Assembly (NCBI RefSeq): GCF_900109725.1
Contig: NZ_FOBC01000018.1
Coordinates: forward strand, 23,838-87,837
DNA length: 64,000 nucleotides
From: Halomonas daqiaonensis
GTDB lineage: Bacteria; Pseudomonadota; Gammaproteobacteria; Pseudomonadales; Halomonadaceae
Direction of reading: 5' to 3'
The position numbers were made by a program, and so were the translations under genes. The notes under the pieces were generated by a model. That model saw only the letters and a program-made list of their open reading frames with translations, did no database searches and was not told where the DNA came from. Shown here piece after piece: positions 62,717 through 64,000 of this stretch; positions within the stretch are counted from its first letter, which is position 1; each line of letters starts with the position of its first letter.

Positions 62717-63583
62717 ATGAGTGACTCCACGGCCAGCTGGATTCTTGCCGCCCAGTGCCCTAGCCTGCTGGGCACCGTGGATGTGGTGACGCGCTTTCTC
62801 AAGGAGAGCCGTTGCTACATCACCGAGCAGCACTCCTTCGATGATCGTATCAGCGGGCGCTTCTTCATCCGCACCGAGTTCCGGCCCGAGGCCGAGGACT
62901 TCGATGCAGAGGCCTTCCAGTCCGACTTCGCAGAGCGCGCCGCCGAGTTCGACATGACTTTCGAGCTGACGCGTCCCGGGACGCGCTTGCCGGTGGTGAT
63001 CATGGTCTCCAAGGCCGACCACTGCCTTAACGACTTGCTCTATCGCTACCGGACAGGCCAGCTTCCCATCGATATCCGTGCCGTGGTCTCCAACCATCCG
63101 GACCTCGAACCCCTGGCTGCCTGGCACAATATTCCCTATCACCATCTGCCTATCACCCCCGAGACCAAGGCCGAGCAGGAGGCGCAGGTATGGGAGGTAA
63201 TCGAGAAGAGTGGCGCCGAGCTGGTGATACTGGCGCGCTACATGCAGGTACTTTCCAGCGCGATGTGCACCCGGCTGAGCGGGCGGGCGATCAATATCCA
63301 CCATTCGCTGCTGCCCGGCTTCAAGGGAGCGAAGCCCTACCACCAGGCCTACGACAAGGGTGTCAAGCTGGTCGGCGCCACGGCCCACTACATCAACGAC
63401 GACCTGGATGAAGGGCCGATCATCACCCAGGGTGTGGCACCGGTGAGTCATACCGACTACCCGGAGGACCTCGTCGCCAAGGGGCGCGACGTCGAATGTC
63501 TGACGCTGGCCCGGGCCGTCGCCCTGCACGTGGAGCGTAGAGTCTTCCTCCATGCCAGGCGCACGGTGGTCTTCGATCGCTAA
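62717..63583 (+). CDS. purU: Formyltetrahydrofolate deformylase
   Basis: A 288-residue hydrolase that frees formate from 10-formyl-THF, regenerating THF for sarcosine oxidase. An N-terminal ACT domain (residues about 8-85; AAQCPSLLGTVDVVTRFLKE) precedes the formyltransferase domain. The catalytic stretch is INIHHSLLPGFKGAKPYHQA, followed by GVKLVGATAHYINDDLDEGP. The Asn, His and Asp of the active site are in these segments. The ATG at 62717 is 4 bases after soxG. The formate it makes can be burned by FdsAB. Confidence 0.95.
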   Translation: MSDSTASWILAAQCPSLLGTVDVVTRFLKESRCYITEQHSFDDRISGRFFIRTEFRPEAEDFDAEAFQSDFAERAAEFDMTFELTRPGTRLPVVIMVSKADHCLNDLLYRYRTGQLPIDIRAVVSNHPDLEPLAAWHNIPYHHLPITPETKAEQEAQVWEVIEKSGAELVILARYMQVLSSAMCTRLSGRAINIHHSLLPGFKGAKPYHQAYDKGVKLVGATAHYINDDLDEGPIITQGVAPVSHTDYPEDLVAKGRDVECLTLARAVALHVERRVFLHARRTVVFDR

Positions 63584-63598
63584 CAAAGGTGATACAGC

Positions 63599-64000
63599 AT
63601 GCCAATCAGCGTATTCGATCTGTTCAAGATCGGCGTCGGGCCGTCGAGCTCGCACACGGTAGGTCCCATGCAGGCGGCCTTCGACTTCGTCCGCGAGTTG
63701 CAGGAGCGCTCGCTGCTCCAGCGAGTTGCCCGCGTCGAGGTGCAGCTTTACGGCTCGCTCTCGGCCACCGGTATCGGCCACGGCACCGATCGTGCGGTGA
63801 TCATGGGCCTGATGGGCGAGCGGCCCAACCATATCGACCCCGACATCATCGGTCCCAGCATCGATACTCTGCGGGAAGCCGAGGCGCTGCACCTCGATGG
63901 TCACCACCGTGTACCCTTCCTGTGGGCGCGAGACATGCAGCTCTTCGAGGAGAGTCTGCCCCACCATCCCAACGCCATGCGGCTGATCGCCTACACCGAC
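63599..64000 (+). CDS. sdaA: L-serine dehydratase, N-terminal part, cut by window edge
   Basis: The first 134 codons of a single-chain iron-sulfur L-serine ammonia-lyase (SdaA/SdaB type). It begins MPISVFDLFKIGVGPSSSHT, then VGPMQAAFDFVREL, the hallmark of the SDH beta domain. LYGSLSATGIGHGTDRAVIM follows. It converts serine, made by GlyA from the glycine released here, to pyruvate and ammonia. This completes the route from betaine to central carbon. It lies 15 bases after purU in the sox operon. The C-terminal cluster-binding half is outside the window. Confidence 0.92.
   Translation, partial: MPISVFDLFKIGVGPSSSHTVGPMQAAFDFVRELQERSLLQRVARVEVQLYGSLSATGIGHGTDRAVIMGLMGERPNHIDPDIIGPSIDTLREAEALHLDGHHRVPFLWARDMQLFEESLPHHPNAMRLIAYTD

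Noticed and set aside
1..64000. CRISPR arrays, tRNA or rRNA genes, prophage, toxin-antitoxin or defence genes
   Set aside because: I saw no regularly spaced repeats, no tRNA-like CCA-ended folds and no phage, defence or toxin motifs. The window is metabolic throughout.

Overview
The window is a GC-rich, densely packed stretch of a gammaproteobacterial chromosome. It most resembles Halomonas or a close halophilic relative. The reasons are the TRAP carriers, a BCCT osmolyte carrier and a complete Pseudomonas/Halomonas-type glycine betaine catabolic locus (gbdR, dgcAB, gbcAB, soxBDAG). The assignment rests on gene content and remembered family sequences; no database search was run. I see no rRNA, tRNA, CRISPR array or intact mobile element.

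Region 1 (1-33.7 kb) is an island for uptake and oxidation of sugar acids. It has three TRAP systems: one cut by the left edge (1-2060), one at 10435-13445 and one at 24700-27704. Around them lie enzymes that start from aldonic acids. They form an L-fuconate branch (fuconate dehydratase, ketodeoxyfuconate dehydrogenase, diketo acid hydrolase), an L-galactonate/D-tagaturonate/D-altronate branch to KDG (lgoD, uxaB, uxaA, then kdgK and kduD), and L-arabonate and D-xylonate branches (two IlvD/Edd dehydratases, two FAH-fold second dehydratases, 2-oxoglutarate semialdehyde dehydrogenase). A four-carbon acid branch (SDR, pdxA2, dtnK) sits next to its own TRAP carrier. No sugar dehydrogenase or lactonase is visible, so the island seems built to take up the acids themselves. 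Two GntR/FadR-type regulators lie inside it, and a GTATGACA-centred dyad recurs in three of its promoter regions.

Region 2 (32.3-34.3 kb) is a scar. It holds decayed pieces of a HAD phosphatase and of a ghrB-like 2-ketoacid reductase on one side of kdgK, and a truncated ISL3-type transposase on the other. It separates the sugar-acid island from the betaine region.

Region 3 (34.3-64 kb) strips the three methyl groups from glycine betaine. GbdR is the activator. GbcAB makes dimethylglycine, DgcAB with EtfAB makes sarcosine, and SoxBDAG makes glycine. GlyA and SdaA carry glycine through serine to pyruvate. The released C1 units are handled by FdhA (formaldehyde), an NAD-linked molybdenum formate dehydrogenase, PurU (formyl-THF) and a MetF-type reductase paired with a cysteine-rich MTHFR_C protein. 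A BCCT carrier supplies the osmolyte. The window ends inside sdaA.

Notable details: a strong hairpin follows dctP in all three TRAP operons; a 39-codon leader ORF with a strong Shine-Dalgarno overlaps the gbcB start; DgcA has Ala where the family usually has the second iron-sulfur Cys; and CTGTAAG repeats lie between dgcA and dgcB.
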